Positions 23,304 to 33,527 of a stretch of 64,000 nt of DNA are shown here, piece by piece; the stretch's first letter is position 1, and every line of letters starts with the position of its first letter. The stretch is taken from contig JAMPIQ010000003.1 of the NCBI GenBank assembly GCA_024699855.1, forward strand, positions 6,820,001-6,884,000, given 5' to 3'. The position numbers were made by a program, and so were the translations under genes. This DNA is from Aphelenchoides besseyi. Its lineage: Eukaryota; Nematoda; Chromadorea; Rhabditida; Aphelenchoididae. The notes below the pieces were generated by a model. It was not told the DNA's origin. It did no database searches and worked only from the letters and a program-made list of their open reading frames with translations.

Positions 23304-24728
23304 TTACTTTTTCTCCTTCAAAAGTGCGTGAATCTTCTGAAATCCTGGTCGATCGATAGGTTCTTTGGCCCAGCATGAAACCATGAGCTTGGCAATGAAT
23401 GGTGGTGTGTCCTGAAGACGAATTAAAGCAACAACAATCACAATTTAACTGACCTTTGGCGCTTCCATGCGGTAGTTGTGCACGACAATCTTGGCGCGTG
23501 CTTGAATGTTTGTGAGTCCCGTGTAAGGTTCAGCACCTTCAGCGTAGATCTCCCAAAGCTGAAAAAGAATGTCAGTTAAAAGGTTCTTCAATCAGAAACC
23601 AACCATAATACCGTAGGACCACACATCTGTTTTGTTCGTGTACACCTTATGTTGCATTGTTTCGGGAGCCAACCATTTGACCGGAACTTTATCCAACTTC
23701 TCATCCGTCAACTCGGTGCGCTCGTCCGACATTCCGAAGTCGCTGATCTTCAATTCCAATTTGTCAGTGAGCAGACAGTTGCGTGCCCTGTAAAAGAGAG
23801 ATGAGCACAAATCAGTTGGTCCAAAGCTCACGCAATATCTCGATGCATAAAATTCTGCTTCTCAAGATATGCAAGACCCGCTGCTGCTTCGGTGGCAAAA
23901 CGAAGTTTGGTCACTGCCGTCAGTTTGCCTTTGTTCTTGCGAAGATGATTTAAAAGCGAGCCACCGGGACACAACTCCATTACAATCATCAACGGTTGCT
24001 CGTGAACCTAAAAAGATAAGAGATCGAATAAACGAATGAACTTACCGCAACTCCTAGAATTCGAACGATGTTTCGGTGAAGCAACTTTCTCATCAATCGC
24101 GCCTCCTTCATAAACTTCAATCGCGCTTCACGAGTCGCCTCTTCGCGCATTGTTTTGGTTGCCACTTCCGTCTTTTCCGGTCCACTGGTGAACTCAGCCA
24201 AGTAAACCTCTCCAAATGCTCCTTCTCCCAGTTTGCGAATCAACTTGATGGCGTCGTGATTGAGAAGCCAGGCCGGACGTTCGATGGCACGTCGAAGACG
24301 TGCGGGAGTGGCCGCAGAGAGCGGAGTTTTCGTTGAGCGGTACCAATTGATCAATGCAGCGACCGATGGCTCGTGATGATGCTCCAGGTAGAAAGAACGA
24401 TCTTCGTCCTGATTGATCATGAAGTGACGGATTGAGTCTCCGTGTCTGACCGAAAGTGCCAAAACAATCATTCCTGTAAAATAGTGGTTATTGTGTTGAA
24501 ATTCTTCGAATTTACCCGGAGTGTGTTCAGTTTTTCGGACGAGGAAATCCCCCTCCTTTCTGAGAAGGGGTTCGATGTCGGCACGAGGCACCAATCCGTG
24601 ATAGTATTCGGCCCCACGAATGTCGTCAGTTATCGACAACTGATCATCGTCCTGGAAAAGTGGTCAATAAACAAAACAGCTCAAGGTTTTCAACACACCT
24701 TGTCTTCGGTCGTTCCATTATTTGGCAT
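23304..24728 (-). CDS. Fer/Fes-type non-receptor tyrosine kinase (SH2-kinase)
   Basis: Seven exons (24699-24728, 24516-24651, 24046-24473, 23832-24007, 23604-23787, 23454-23558, 23304-23411) give 388 residues. An SH2 domain (EYYHGLVPRADIEPLL, GDFLVRKTE with the canonical Arg) is followed by a tyrosine kinase domain: GEGAFGEVY, the lysine in VATKTM, HRDIAARN, DFGMS, PVKWLAPE, DVWSYGIM. There is no F-BAR region. This short architecture is typical of the large nematode Fer-like kinase family (for example SPE-8, FRK-1), many of which act in the germ line. It has all the main catalytic residues and is probably active. Confidence 0.93.
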
Positions 24729-25716
24729 CTTTACTGACGGAGAGATAGAGAGCTGGAAACGTCTGAAGAATAACAGTAAACAGACCTCAAATGAAAAAGG
24801 TTTACGGAAAAAGAACTATTTTACAATTTGCGCAAGTTTTTTCGTTTGTTTTGCATAACATAAAACCATGTGAATGTAGAGAATCCCCACGTGCACATTT
24901 ATTTTGAAATGAGCACTCTTCTTCTTCATTCATGCTAATTTGGTGTTCAGTTGATCGAGTGTGTGGAGAAATGTTCACAGAAATCAAAAAGTGAAAGTCG
25001 CAGTTTCGATTCTTTCGCGAAATGATGAAAAGGAATTTGTCTCTTGTAAGCGGTTGATAACAACAAAAGTTAATGTTGTTGTCCAGTTGTTTTGCGTAAT
25101 TTGAAAATGCTTGAAATCGTTGGGAAATTGAAACAATGAGATCAGGAAGATGTACGTGGTTTTGTAATGGTCGTTGTTTATCCTTGATGAGATAGCAAGA
25201 TCTTGAGAGATGTTAAACGAAGAGTTTAGTTGTTGATGAGTTAAGTTTAGACGAAAACAAATCGACACGAATGTTTAGTAGAAGATGGAAACGAGGAAGT
25301 TTTGAAACGTCTTGACAAACAGCTGTTGATGGTCGCTGAATAAGTTGCCGGACAGGTTGTTCTAAAACGTTGACAAGGGTTGTAAGAAAGGGATTTCTTC
25401 GAATCCGATAAGTAGTTTTGAGTGAATTATTAGGTTGATCAAAACAGCAAATCGTCAGTTTGTGAGTGAAGATGATAGAATGTATTTATTGAGAATTGAA
25501 CGAGTAAATTAATGAGATCGGTTGTCACTTTAACTTTGAGCGAAGAAAACTGCCGGTTCACGTGAACGAATGCAAATTCTGTTTGGATGACTATAAAAGA
25601 CATTCGATTTGATCGTCACTTCACAGTTCGTCTGTTTCAATCGTCCGGGCGATTTCATCCGTCTCTTGATTTTGAATCTTTGAGTCGAAAAAAGTCGAAG
25701 GATTGATCGTTGAGCA
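24729..25716. other. Intergenic region, about 1 kb
   Basis: AT-rich sequence with only short chance frames. It presumably holds the divergent promoters of the kinase and the following forward gene. No feature supported. Confidence 0.5.
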
Positions 25717-26583
25717 ATGGCCGGCCATTCGTTCAACGTCGACGCAGCGCCACCAGCAGTCCGTCATCGCACGCCTTTGAATTCGGCTAAAGTTTTGGAA
25801 GCTTCATACCCAAGCGACGGCGACGTCACAATGTAGGTTTCAAATTGATTCGAAGTTCGCAATTGTATTTTATATTTGTTGTGTATCGAGCAATCTCCTG
25901 TAGCCGAAACTGCCTTTCACCTCACTCCCAGCTCCCACCACGATTGTCTAACCGTCTCGCTCTCCCTGCGCCGTCTACTCTGGACGAAAAGGAGTCAGTC
26001 GATCGCTAGGCAGGGACCGGCGTACTTGCGTTTTTCACCGTTGTTCCTCCGGTTTCCCGACCCACATGTTAACCAAAAATAAACCTGAGAACTAACGCGT
26101 GAACCCGTGAGTGCCGGACATATCAATATTACAGCTCGGTTACACTTTGCATTACGCAATTGAACGCTGTGCGTCGAACGAGCAATGGCATCGAGATCTG
26201 CTCCGCGTTGGGGTCGTGCGCAGATGAACAAAGTTTGCAAATTACTGGCTGGCGAAACTTGGCGACTCGCGAGCTGATGAACAATCACATCATGACGATT
26301 GACTTTCTGCGATGTTCGTCTATTGCAAAAAGGCTCAATAACGGTCAATTTGTTCACGAAGTTTGTCTTTTAGCGGGAACGACAATTACGGACCATGGAG
26401 CGCAAGTTGATGTCGAACAAGTTTCGTTGATAAATTTAGATCTCGTTGATGTGACTATGGGCAAATTTAATGAGTTGTCTATATCTTTATACGTTTCACA
26501 CTACAATGTCTGTTTCAGAAACACGTGGATTCGTCTCGAATGTTTCACGAGCTCTTGGCCTGCGACACATCGATTCGATCGTT
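25717..26583 (+). CDS. Unknown protein; 3' structure uncertain
   Basis: Two exons are well supported. Exon 25717-25832 begins MAGHSFNVDAAPP and ends in phase 2; exon 26135 onward continues in frame (SVTLCITQLNAVRR, then FVHEVCLLAGTTITDHG). Their intron contains a solo LTR. A third exon probably starts at 26519 after tgtttcag, ending at 26583, but other frames there are open on both strands, including a plausible minus-strand frame at 26545-26766 (KFVAQLNVFDLDHQI). An AATAAA lies near 26813. No family is recognised, and a decayed gene is possible. Confidence 0.4.
25877..26125 (+). mobile_element. Solo LTR, 249 bp, inside an intron
   Basis: It starts TGTTGTGT and ends with CA, with an AATAAA near 26077. 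It is flanked on both sides by the 5-bp sequence atatt (25872-25876 and 26126-26130), a typical LTR-retrotransposon target duplication. It sits in the first intron of the unknown gene. Confidence 0.75.
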
Positions 26584-26896
26584 GAGAGTAACGTCAAAAT
26601 CAATCTTTGCTTCAATGAACATCCGCCGGTCATGTCTCCACGCCAAGAAGTGCATGTCCAAAGCCGTTTTGTTAATTTGATGATCCAAGTCGAACACATT
26701 GAGTTGGGCCACGAATTTTTGTCCGAAAATGACGGACGTCTCCAGAACGTCCGCGCTTCCAGCCATCGTCGATCTCTTGCCTAAAATTGAGTGTGCATTT
26801 TCTTTGTTTAAATAAAATTCTGTTGTTGTTAAAAAGGTTTACTTTTGTCCTCTTCTTAGACTATCATAGTGTAAGCATTTGAAATTGTTTTGTAAA

Positions 26897-27060
26897 TGTT
26901 GTGTATTGAACGCACTCGCCGTGCGCCCCGCCCCTTTGTTATTGTCGACCACCGACTGTCAGCCGGTGGTCAGTTGTTGTTTTTGTGGATTGTGGTGCTT
27001 TGTGACTCTGAGTTTTCAGGAATAAAAGAACTCTCGTCAAGGATACGTGCGGACACAACA
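26897..27060 (+). mobile_element. Solo LTR, 164 bp
   Basis: The ends are inverted repeats TGTTGTGT and ACACAACA, with an internal AATAAA near 27021. The flanks are identical 5-bp duplications gtaaa (26892-26896 and 27061-27065). It shares its first eight bases with the solo LTR about 1 kb upstream, so the two may be the same family at different lengths. Confidence 0.8.
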
Positions 27061-28227
27061 GTAAAGAATTGACATGAATCGTTATAAGACGTTGAAGTGA
27101 GGACCTCCCGAAGGGGGGGCCGACTGGCTACTGGTGCATTAAAATTTTATTTTTGGAACTTTTCGAACCTATTGATAGTTTTCACTTTTTTGCGCTCACA
27201 TTGATCGCGTTTGGTTCTTGAGCAGATTTTTCATGCTTCGGCATTCTTTTTTCAGCATTTTTTCGCTCGATTTTGAGAATTTTGTTGTTTTCACTGCATT
27301 ATCTGATTTTTGCGTCGTCCACATTTTCGCATTTAAGTTTCATCCTTTTAATGCTTTTTTGTTCCAGGTCTACTCTCTATTCAGTCGACTCATCTGCCGA
27401 TTCAACTAGCCCAATGTAAGTCAATTTTTGAGTGAACTTTCATTAATTTCATTGTTTTATATGAACTACGACAATATGAATGCTCAACAAGTAAAAGCAG
27501 AATTGAAGAAGCTCCATTGACAGCGTGAAGTCAAAGAGGTAGGCTATTTTTGAAGATTTTATTATAAACTGGGTTATGACACTTTTTCCGGTACTTTTTG
27601 AACAAAATTAAGCCTACGGGAACTAATTTTATGCTCAAAAGTTGAACACGCTTAAAACCATTAATGCTTACAATCATACATAACCTATAAATGATAAATT
27701 TTAGCCACATAAACGGATGTTGGGTATAACACTAATCTTTATTGCATTTGTTTTTGTTGTCACACTGGGATTTATGACCTAGAACCAATTTATGGCGTGA
27801 TCCTACTCAACTACTTGTTTAATCATATTTACAATAGTTTTTCTTGCGTACAAGGAAAGTCACTCTACAATAATTTTCTTAGCGATTTTCCAGGAGTCAG
27901 GTAATTATGTCTATTGTTTGCTATATTACAATCATTTTAGCTCCCTTACAACACGTTTCGAGAGTACGAGCTACGGAAGAAAAAATGTTAACTCTTTAAT
28001 GATCGCAAAAGGTGCATTTTTACGGTATGTTTTCGTATACGATGTTTAGAATTTTATTTGAAATTCGAAATCTGGTAGAAAAGTTGCTGGGAGAGTTGTG
28101 TTTTTAGAAAATTTTGATGGTGAGAAGTATTTTATTTGGGTGTGGTTTAGTTATAGAGGTGATTTGATATGATTTGATATTAAAATCTCGTCGTCAATAG
28201 ATTAGAATTAATTGTATTAATTTTCTT
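27061..28227. other. Repeat-rich intergenic region
   Basis: AT-rich sequence without a supported gene. It contains a C/G palindrome at 27102-27121 and leads into Helitron-derived sequence. Confidence 0.4.
27102..27121. repeat. C-run/GAA/G-run hairpin, copy 1
   Basis: The sequence ccctcccgaaggggggg-type stem has a GAA loop. A closely similar hairpin occurs at 32101-32118. The two bracket about 5 kb of transposon debris. Confidence 0.55.
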
Positions 28228-28920
28228 ATGTTTCAGGATCTTTATAAGGTTCTCAGTCTTGTTCTTCCACTTTTGACTCTTGCTGTTATGTTCAATTTGT
28301 TCTATGAGCAATTCCGAGGGCAATCCGACTACATGGCTACGATCTGCGACGGCAGCTATTATCTTTCATTCACCCTTGTCGCAATTTTCTTGTACTTTCT
28401 CATTCGGCTCACACGTTTCATGCGTGAAAACTATCAGGATGCAATGGCGATCGTTTTGAACAATGGAAATCCTGACCTTTTCATTACAATGACATGCGAT
28501 GCTCTTTCGCCGGAAATCGTACAAACGATTAAGGAAACGATCGTCCTCGGATCCAAACGAACAGCAAGTGATCGTTCGGACATCGTAGCTCGAGTCTTCG
28601 TCCTAAAAGTCGAAGCAATAATTGACGACTTAGTGAAGAAGTAAGTTTTCGGTGAACCGAAATGTTATGTTTATGTGACTGAATTTCAAAAACGTGCCCT
28701 TCCTCATATTCACTGCTTATTAAGTTTAAAAGACGGCCAAAAGTTCTTGCAACCTAAGAACATCGATAAATACTTTAGCGCCGAATTGCCCACCAGATTC
28801 AAATCCGGAATTTTTGGAATTAGTAAGCAAGTACATGGTTCTCACAATTCATCCCATTACACAATCAAACCAACGTCTACAAACTCTTCAATATCAACAA
28901 ATTTGTATTTCATCCGTTGA
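28228..28920 (+). pseudogene. Helitron Rep/helicase fragment (helitron-like N domain), broken
   Basis: One frame carries Helitron hallmarks: ENYQDAMAIV, NPDLFITMTCDALSPEI, SDIVARVFVLK, then after an in-frame TAA at 28642-28644 the same frame continues with TEFQKRALPHIHCLLSL. The region before ENYQDAMA looks frameshifted. The rolling-circle replicase and helicase motifs beyond this point are missing. This is a dead fragment of a rolling-circle transposon. Confidence 0.85.
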
Positions 28921-28962
28921 CAACACACAATTACGTTAATCGGTTAACACAAATTGAGTCGT

Positions 28963-29199
28963 TTAATGGCATATGATTTTGGGGATACTTTGGAAAAGCT
29001 CGATATGATGACTTTCGTCGTGCATTTTCAACTTCAAAATTTGATAACAGGCTTTAACTGGACTAACATAACGACCGTCAATGTGGTCTTTGATTTCGTC
29101 GTGATTTATTTTACCTGAAGATTGGAGTTCCAAAGAAGCGGCGTCATAATTTTTGTAAGGGTATTTGTAAAGGTACTTGACGTTCTTAATGGAGCTCAC
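28963..29199 (-). pseudogene. Helitron fragment, opposite orientation
   Basis: The minus strand reads NVKYLYKYPYKNYDAASLEL, then DEIKDHIDGRYVSPVKACYQI. This matches the Helitron segment that normally follows the HxH region (KYLFKYIYKG, DEI..Y...RYIS..EA). It lies downstream of but inverted relative to the preceding fragment, so the element was rearranged. Confidence 0.8.
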
Positions 29200-29381
29200 A
29201 ATCTCGGCGTTGATATGGCACCAAGAACGTTTAAGAAGATATTAACTATGTGGAACGACTATGCGGTTATCGTATTTCACATTTTTGATTTCTATTGTAT
29301 GCCAGTTGTTTGGTCTTTTCAGAAACGGATATCCGTTTTCGTTTACTTTTGGTTTCTTCTAAAAACTGTATCGGAAACTTG

Positions 29382-29655
29382 TGTCGGCACTTTCCGTTGT
29401 CGCGATCGGAATCAAACGGTCGCGTAAACTCTCACGCAGAACGCCAATCCGTTTCGGACCAATCTCCCTAAAAACCGCCCTCACGGCCCGAAAAACGACC
29501 TAAAAATCACGCTTCCACTCCACCTTGGGACTCTGTTTTTACCCCAACCCACCGCTCATCAGAGCTCGCCCTTCTTTCTCCCACTATTGTTGACAATAAA
29601 CAGTTCGCCTATTGACTCGTCTATTGATTGCTGTCGAGAGCCGCCCGTCCCGACA
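29382..29655 (+). mobile_element. LTR-like segment, 274 bp
   Basis: Ends TGTCGG and CCGACA form a 6-bp inverted repeat with TG/CA termini, and an AATAAA lies near 29596. The flanks (acttg and ccgtt) do not match, so target duplication is not supported. It may be a mutated solo LTR. Confidence 0.4.
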
Positions 29656-29887
29656 CCGTTGATCATACACGAAGCATTTGGGTTTTTGTTGCCACAAATA
29701 CGATGAATAAAGAGATCATTTTTCTCTCTAACAACTAATGAGTCGCGTCTCTATCTATTTCTAGTGCCCAGAGAGCGACCGCATTCGCGCAGCGTTTTTT
29801 ATGCAAATTTGTTCAGAACCAATCAGCGATTCACATGTTTCAAATTTTGAACAAATCAGAGATACACACGTTGACTACGTAAACTAC

Positions 29888-29895
29888 ATATAAAA
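29888..29895 (+). promoter_or_regulatory. TATA box
   Basis: TATAAAAG lies 45 bp before the ATG of the seven-exon gene at 29941, with a pyrimidine-rich initiator-like stretch (cacttctttcgg) between them. Confidence 0.55.
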
Positions 29896-29940
29896 GGAGT
29901 TCGTTCACTTCTTTCGGTTATTCAGTTTGTTCTTTTCAAC

Positions 29941-30627
29941 ATGGCAAAATGTCAATTTCTCAACAAGTTTGTGGATTATGATGACGACGAAGACGAAAAT
30001 TATAATTATGAAATTAATGGTATGTTTTTGTTTGCAAAATTGATCGCCACTTTTTTTAGCAATGGAGAATAGGGGCGACGTAAATGTTGTGCATCTACAA
30101 AACCCAATAGTCAACCAAGATCGTGAGTTTTGAACTGTAAAACTTGATGTGAAATCGTTATTTAGAAATTCCCATCGATACCGACAATCATGCACAACAA
30201 CAGCATCAACAAGAACAAGGAAATGAAGCAGCACAAATCGCGGAAGTTGTTCAACAAAATCGTAAGCGTTTATATGATGAAAATTAACGTAACATTGTTG
30301 TTCAGCTAACGCGCCTTTTGTCGATCCCGTAGCTCAAATTGCAAACGTAGTCAGTGGTGCGTTTTTACATCTCAAAACATTTGACAAACATGCTTTAGTT
30401 GAGGCTCACGACTACGAAATGGCTCAGTCGTTTTTCGATCAATCTCTCGAACAAGGTTTGATTACAGAGTTGTTCTTACGTTTAACATCTATTCAATTGC
30501 AGCGGACGATTTGACGTGCGCAGATGAACTCGCTACTTTTGAATCAAAACAACAAAATATGTATATTTTATTATGATTACTTTCATTTACATGATATTTC
30601 AGGAATGTTCGTTTGATCGTCACATGA
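29941..30627 (+). CDS. Unknown acidic protein of seven small exons
   Basis: From the ATG at 29941 (MAKCQFLNKFVDYDDDEDEN) seven exons splice with clear GT-AG signals to about 142 residues. Introns 1 to 5 all interrupt codons after the first base. The protein is acidic and low in complexity at first (HAQQQHQQEQGNEAAQ), then contains helical acidic segments (YEMAQSFFDQSLEQ, CADELATFESKQQ). The sixth intron is phase 2, and the last exon adds only MNVRLIVT before a TGA at 30625-30627. That TGA overlaps the ATG of the next ORF. A TATA box lies upstream. No family is recognised. Confidence 0.6.
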
Positions 30628-31217
30628 GTCGACGGTGTGAAACGTGTGAGAACTCAACTTCTGCCGGTATCCACAGTTTTAGCAACGAACAACGACGGAA
30701 GTTTGTTTCTATCGAAGCATGGCGAGAAGATGCCGAGCCATTGGTTCGCGAAGTTCGAACTGATTTCAATGCAATTTTTTTGTGCCTAAAAGTTGCCGAT
30801 GTTAACCCAGCGTTCAACACTGGAAATGTTCCGTTCAAGCTGATCTATGGTGGTCAATCAAACGTCACAAACCTGTCACCGAACGTTGTTGCATCTCAAG
30901 AGGCGCCCATGATCAACCTATCCGATGCACGTACTCCGCTCGGAAAGTTCCGATCAACCTGTTATGTGAAGGTTGTGCCGAAAATATTGAATGGGTTCTT
31001 GCATGGACACGTGACAAAAGATGTAGCATCACCAGTTCAATTCACGCTTCTTCCACACCCATTGTCAATAGGATGCGGAATTAAAATTTTGGGCACGTGG
31101 AAGGACGTGTCTATTGACGTTGAAAAGTACACAATTACCTGGCAATCGATCGAACAAAACAGCCCAATCCTGCATGTCTTCCGCACTCCTCAACGCAAAC
31201 GTCAATTACCTATGTAA
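30624..31217 (+). CDS. Unknown ORF overlapping the preceding stop (ATGA)
   Basis: An open frame of 197 codons starts MSRRCETCENSTSAG and contains a globular beta-rich stretch (FKLIYGGQSNVTNLSP, FTLLPHPLSIGCGIKILG). The same frame is open back to the splice acceptor at 30602 (ECSFDRH), so it could be entered by a different upstream exon or by trans-splicing at that acceptor. It stops at 31217, only a few bases before a truncated LINE, so the original C-terminus may have been lost to the insertion. No domain is recognised. Confidence 0.5.
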   Translation: MSRRCETCENSTSAGIHSFSNEQRRKFVSIEAWREDAEPLVREVRTDFNAIFLCLKVADVNPAFNTGNVPFKLIYGGQSNVTNLSPNVVASQEAPMINLSDARTPLGKFRSTCYVKVVPKILNGFLHGHVTKDVASPVQFTLLPHPLSIGCGIKILGTWKDVSIDVEKYTITWQSIEQNSPILHVFRTPQRKRQLPM

Positions 31218-31223
31218 AAATTT

Positions 31224-31880
31224 TGTTCAAAAGAACGAACGAATTCGTGTATCTGGGGCAACTCATCCAAATCCCTCGCGACCATGGACGAGAAATTGGG
31301 CGACGAATCGGTGCAGCATGGGGCAGTTTTGTTCGAGGACGAACACTTCTCACCAACAAATCAACTTCCATCTCGATCAAACGACGCTACTTCCAAACGG
31401 TGATTCTCCCAACACTCCTTTACGCAGCCGAGACATGGGCCCTCACAAAGACGAGCCCCATCCACCTTCTCCGAACTCAAAGAGCGATGGAACGGCGAAT
31501 GCTCGGTTTTCGGTTGAGAGATGGGAAGTCGTCAGTATGGATTCGAAGCGTCACGAAGCTCCCGGACGTTGTCGTTGCAGCACGAAAACGCAAATGGCGA
31601 TTTGCCCAAAAAGTTCTCAACCGAAGCGACAACCAATGGACAGCGGCTTACGCAATGGACACCAACAACTCAACGTCCACTCGGAAGACCACGCACTCGG
31701 TGGGAAGACGACCTACGGAAGCACGTTGGCCAGCATCACGCCTCCGCAGATCGCCGATGGATTGAAGCCGCAAGAGACACAAGCCGATGAAGCTGAGCCG
31801 AACGGTCATACACCCGACCGCTGAAGCTTCGCCGACGACCGCATGCCGCCAATCTCACCGCGACGTCGAATGGTTAATCC
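31224..31880 (+). mobile_element. 5'-truncated LINE fragment (RT C-terminus)
   Basis: The forward frame reads EFVYLGQLIQ, GREIGRRIGAAW, VILPTLLYAAETWALTK and QRAMERRMLGFRLRDG, the conserved C-terminal part of RTE-like LINE polyproteins. Near 31660 the reading shifts frame to QRPLGRPRTRWEDDLRK. It is related to but diverged from the full-length LINE at 45.6-48.5 kb. A copy truncated at the 5' end fits target-primed insertion. Confidence 0.85.
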
Positions 31881-32100
31881 CACTCTTCACTCTTGTTCAT
31901 CTGTCGCCGAGCGTGAATAAAAACAGTAAAAATTTTGTTTATGTTTTTGAAATAAATTTAGGTTTTATTATCGACAGTTTTTAATGAACGATTAAAATAT
32001 ATTTACTTTCATTTGATACTCTATACCACTTTTCATAAACAGAATGTCCATAAAAAGCATGTGTGGATGAAATTTGGTAAATTCGACGTTATACAAAATA

Positions 32101-32118
32101 GGCCCCCCGAAGGGGGCC
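32101..32118. repeat. C-run/GAA/G-run hairpin, copy 2
   Basis: ggccccccgaagggggcc is a strong hairpin similar to that at 27102-27121, on the far side of the transposon-rich interval. Confidence 0.6.
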
Positions 32119-32297
32119 ACGCGACATACTTGTATGCTAATGAAAAGGTTTGAGCGAACATGAAATGAATACAATCGTCAACTATCCCAGCCACTGAATT
32201 GTCCGATTAATGACTTCGCAGAGTTAATGAGCTCATTGAGACGTTCGACTATGACGAATTGTCCGATAGACTACCACACTCAGAGGATTGGATTTCG

Positions 32298-32384
32298 GCT
32301 CGTGTAGTATAGTGGTTAGTACTTCGCATTGTGGTTCTTCGATACAAAACTGCGACGACGCAGGTTCGATTCCTGCCACGAGCA
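32298..32384 (+). tRNA. tRNA-His (GTG) with 15-bp intron
   Basis: A 7-bp acceptor stem (GCTCGTG with CACGAGC), a T-arm (CAGG TTCGATT CCTG), and an anticodon stem TCGCA/TGCGA with loop TTGTGG are readable. About 15 bases follow position 37, where nuclear tRNA introns sit. The discriminator base is A. Internal B box GGTTCGATTCC is intact. Confidence 0.85.
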
Positions 32385-32676
32385 AGTCGTCTTTTTGCTC
32401 AACTTTATAAGGTTTTTGAAACAAATTCAAAATTTCATTTGTGATGTAAACAAACCAATGAGCTCTGATTTCATGGCCAAAACCCCGTCGATTTGTGCTA
32501 TTGAGCAACAGAAGAGCTGAACTACTGGATCAGCAGTTTGATTCAAAGATAAAATTTGGATTCTTTGCGTGATATCAAACAAATTTAACTACAATCGAAA
32601 CGTCCCCGATGCTCCTCGTTGCCCTGAGCGCCCTGAACAGTGAGAGTAACAAGCAGTTTTGGAGGTTTTGCCCTTG

Positions 32677-32762
32677 GCTCGTGTAGTATAGTGGTTAGTA
32701 CTTCGCATTGTGGTCGATGTTGCAAAGCTGCGACGACGCAGGTTCGATTCCTGCCACGAGCA
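32677..32762 (+). tRNA. tRNA-His (GTG) with 14-bp intron
   Basis: The mature part is identical by eye to the copy about 380 bp upstream, but the intron after position 37 has a different sequence and is one base shorter. Acceptor, T-arm and anticodon stem are intact. Confidence 0.85.
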
Positions 32763-32948
32763 ACTGTTCTTTTTGAGTTTTTTAGAACGAATTTGTATGC
32801 AAATAATTTCTGGGTGGTCTTTTTAAAATGTCAATTCATTCAGTTGCTGCATGATTTCTGTCGAAGGTTGGACGTTATTGCTGTGTTTCTGGACTTTGAC
32901 ATTTTTTGTTTTTGTTGTCACGGTCCCGGTTCTTTCGTTCCAACTGCA

Positions 32949-33477
32949 ATGCACTCACAAGAAACCTTTGGGTAAGCGTTGTGGTTGGATTGTCTGGAAA
33001 TGGAATTCTTGCTTGCAGATAGCCGAGTAAGTCAACGAAATGGCAACAGAAGGTCGCCGTTTCCGTCTGCTCGCAAATTCATGGGTACAACTCAGACCAC
33101 CAGTGTGAAGATCGAAGAGGAACTGCAAGTTACCATCCCGAAAGCAGCTCCTGCACAAAAACCAGCATCTCAAAAGTCCACGAAGAAGACGATGTGCAGT
33201 TTAACTGAGCAGACGGCCAACTTGAAAATGGAATCTCTGAACTCAAAACCGCACACCTCGTCCTTGAAGAAGACTGAAAAGACGACCACAGCCGAAGAAG
33301 AAGGTAGGATCAGGATTCTACTCAACTAATCGAACAGGCTCAGAAGACACCGATCTTCGAACTCCGATTTGGATGCAATCAGCTCCGATGCCAATCTTTA
33401 AGAACGGCGTTTTCGTGGCCTTCAAACAACTAACTAACAAAGAAACGATCAAATCCAAAGAATCAAACAATTCGTAA
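32949..33477 (+). CDS. Disordered basic Ser/Thr/Lys-rich protein, unknown
   Basis: The main exon runs from about 33005 to a donor near 33304 and continues after tcgaacag with SEDTDLRTPIWMQSAPMP to the stop at 33477. The product is about 145 residues, rich in Lys, Ser, Thr and Ala, with a phosphorylation-like N-terminus (NRRSPFPSARKFMG). The first exon, from the ATG at 32949, joins in frame if the acceptor is the atag at 33001-33004; the start is therefore less certain. AATAAA lies near 33494. No family can be named, though chromatin-associated proteins often look like this. Confidence 0.55.
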
Positions 33478-33527
33478 AGTTTATTTGTCCCAAATAAACA
33501 ATTTAATTTCAAATGTTAACGATTGAA

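Noticed and set aside
26545..26766. Minus-strand frame that looks protein-like opposite the end of the unknown forward gene.
   Set aside because: No splice acceptor or polyA support on that strand, while the forward strand has both; kept only as a doubt in that entry.
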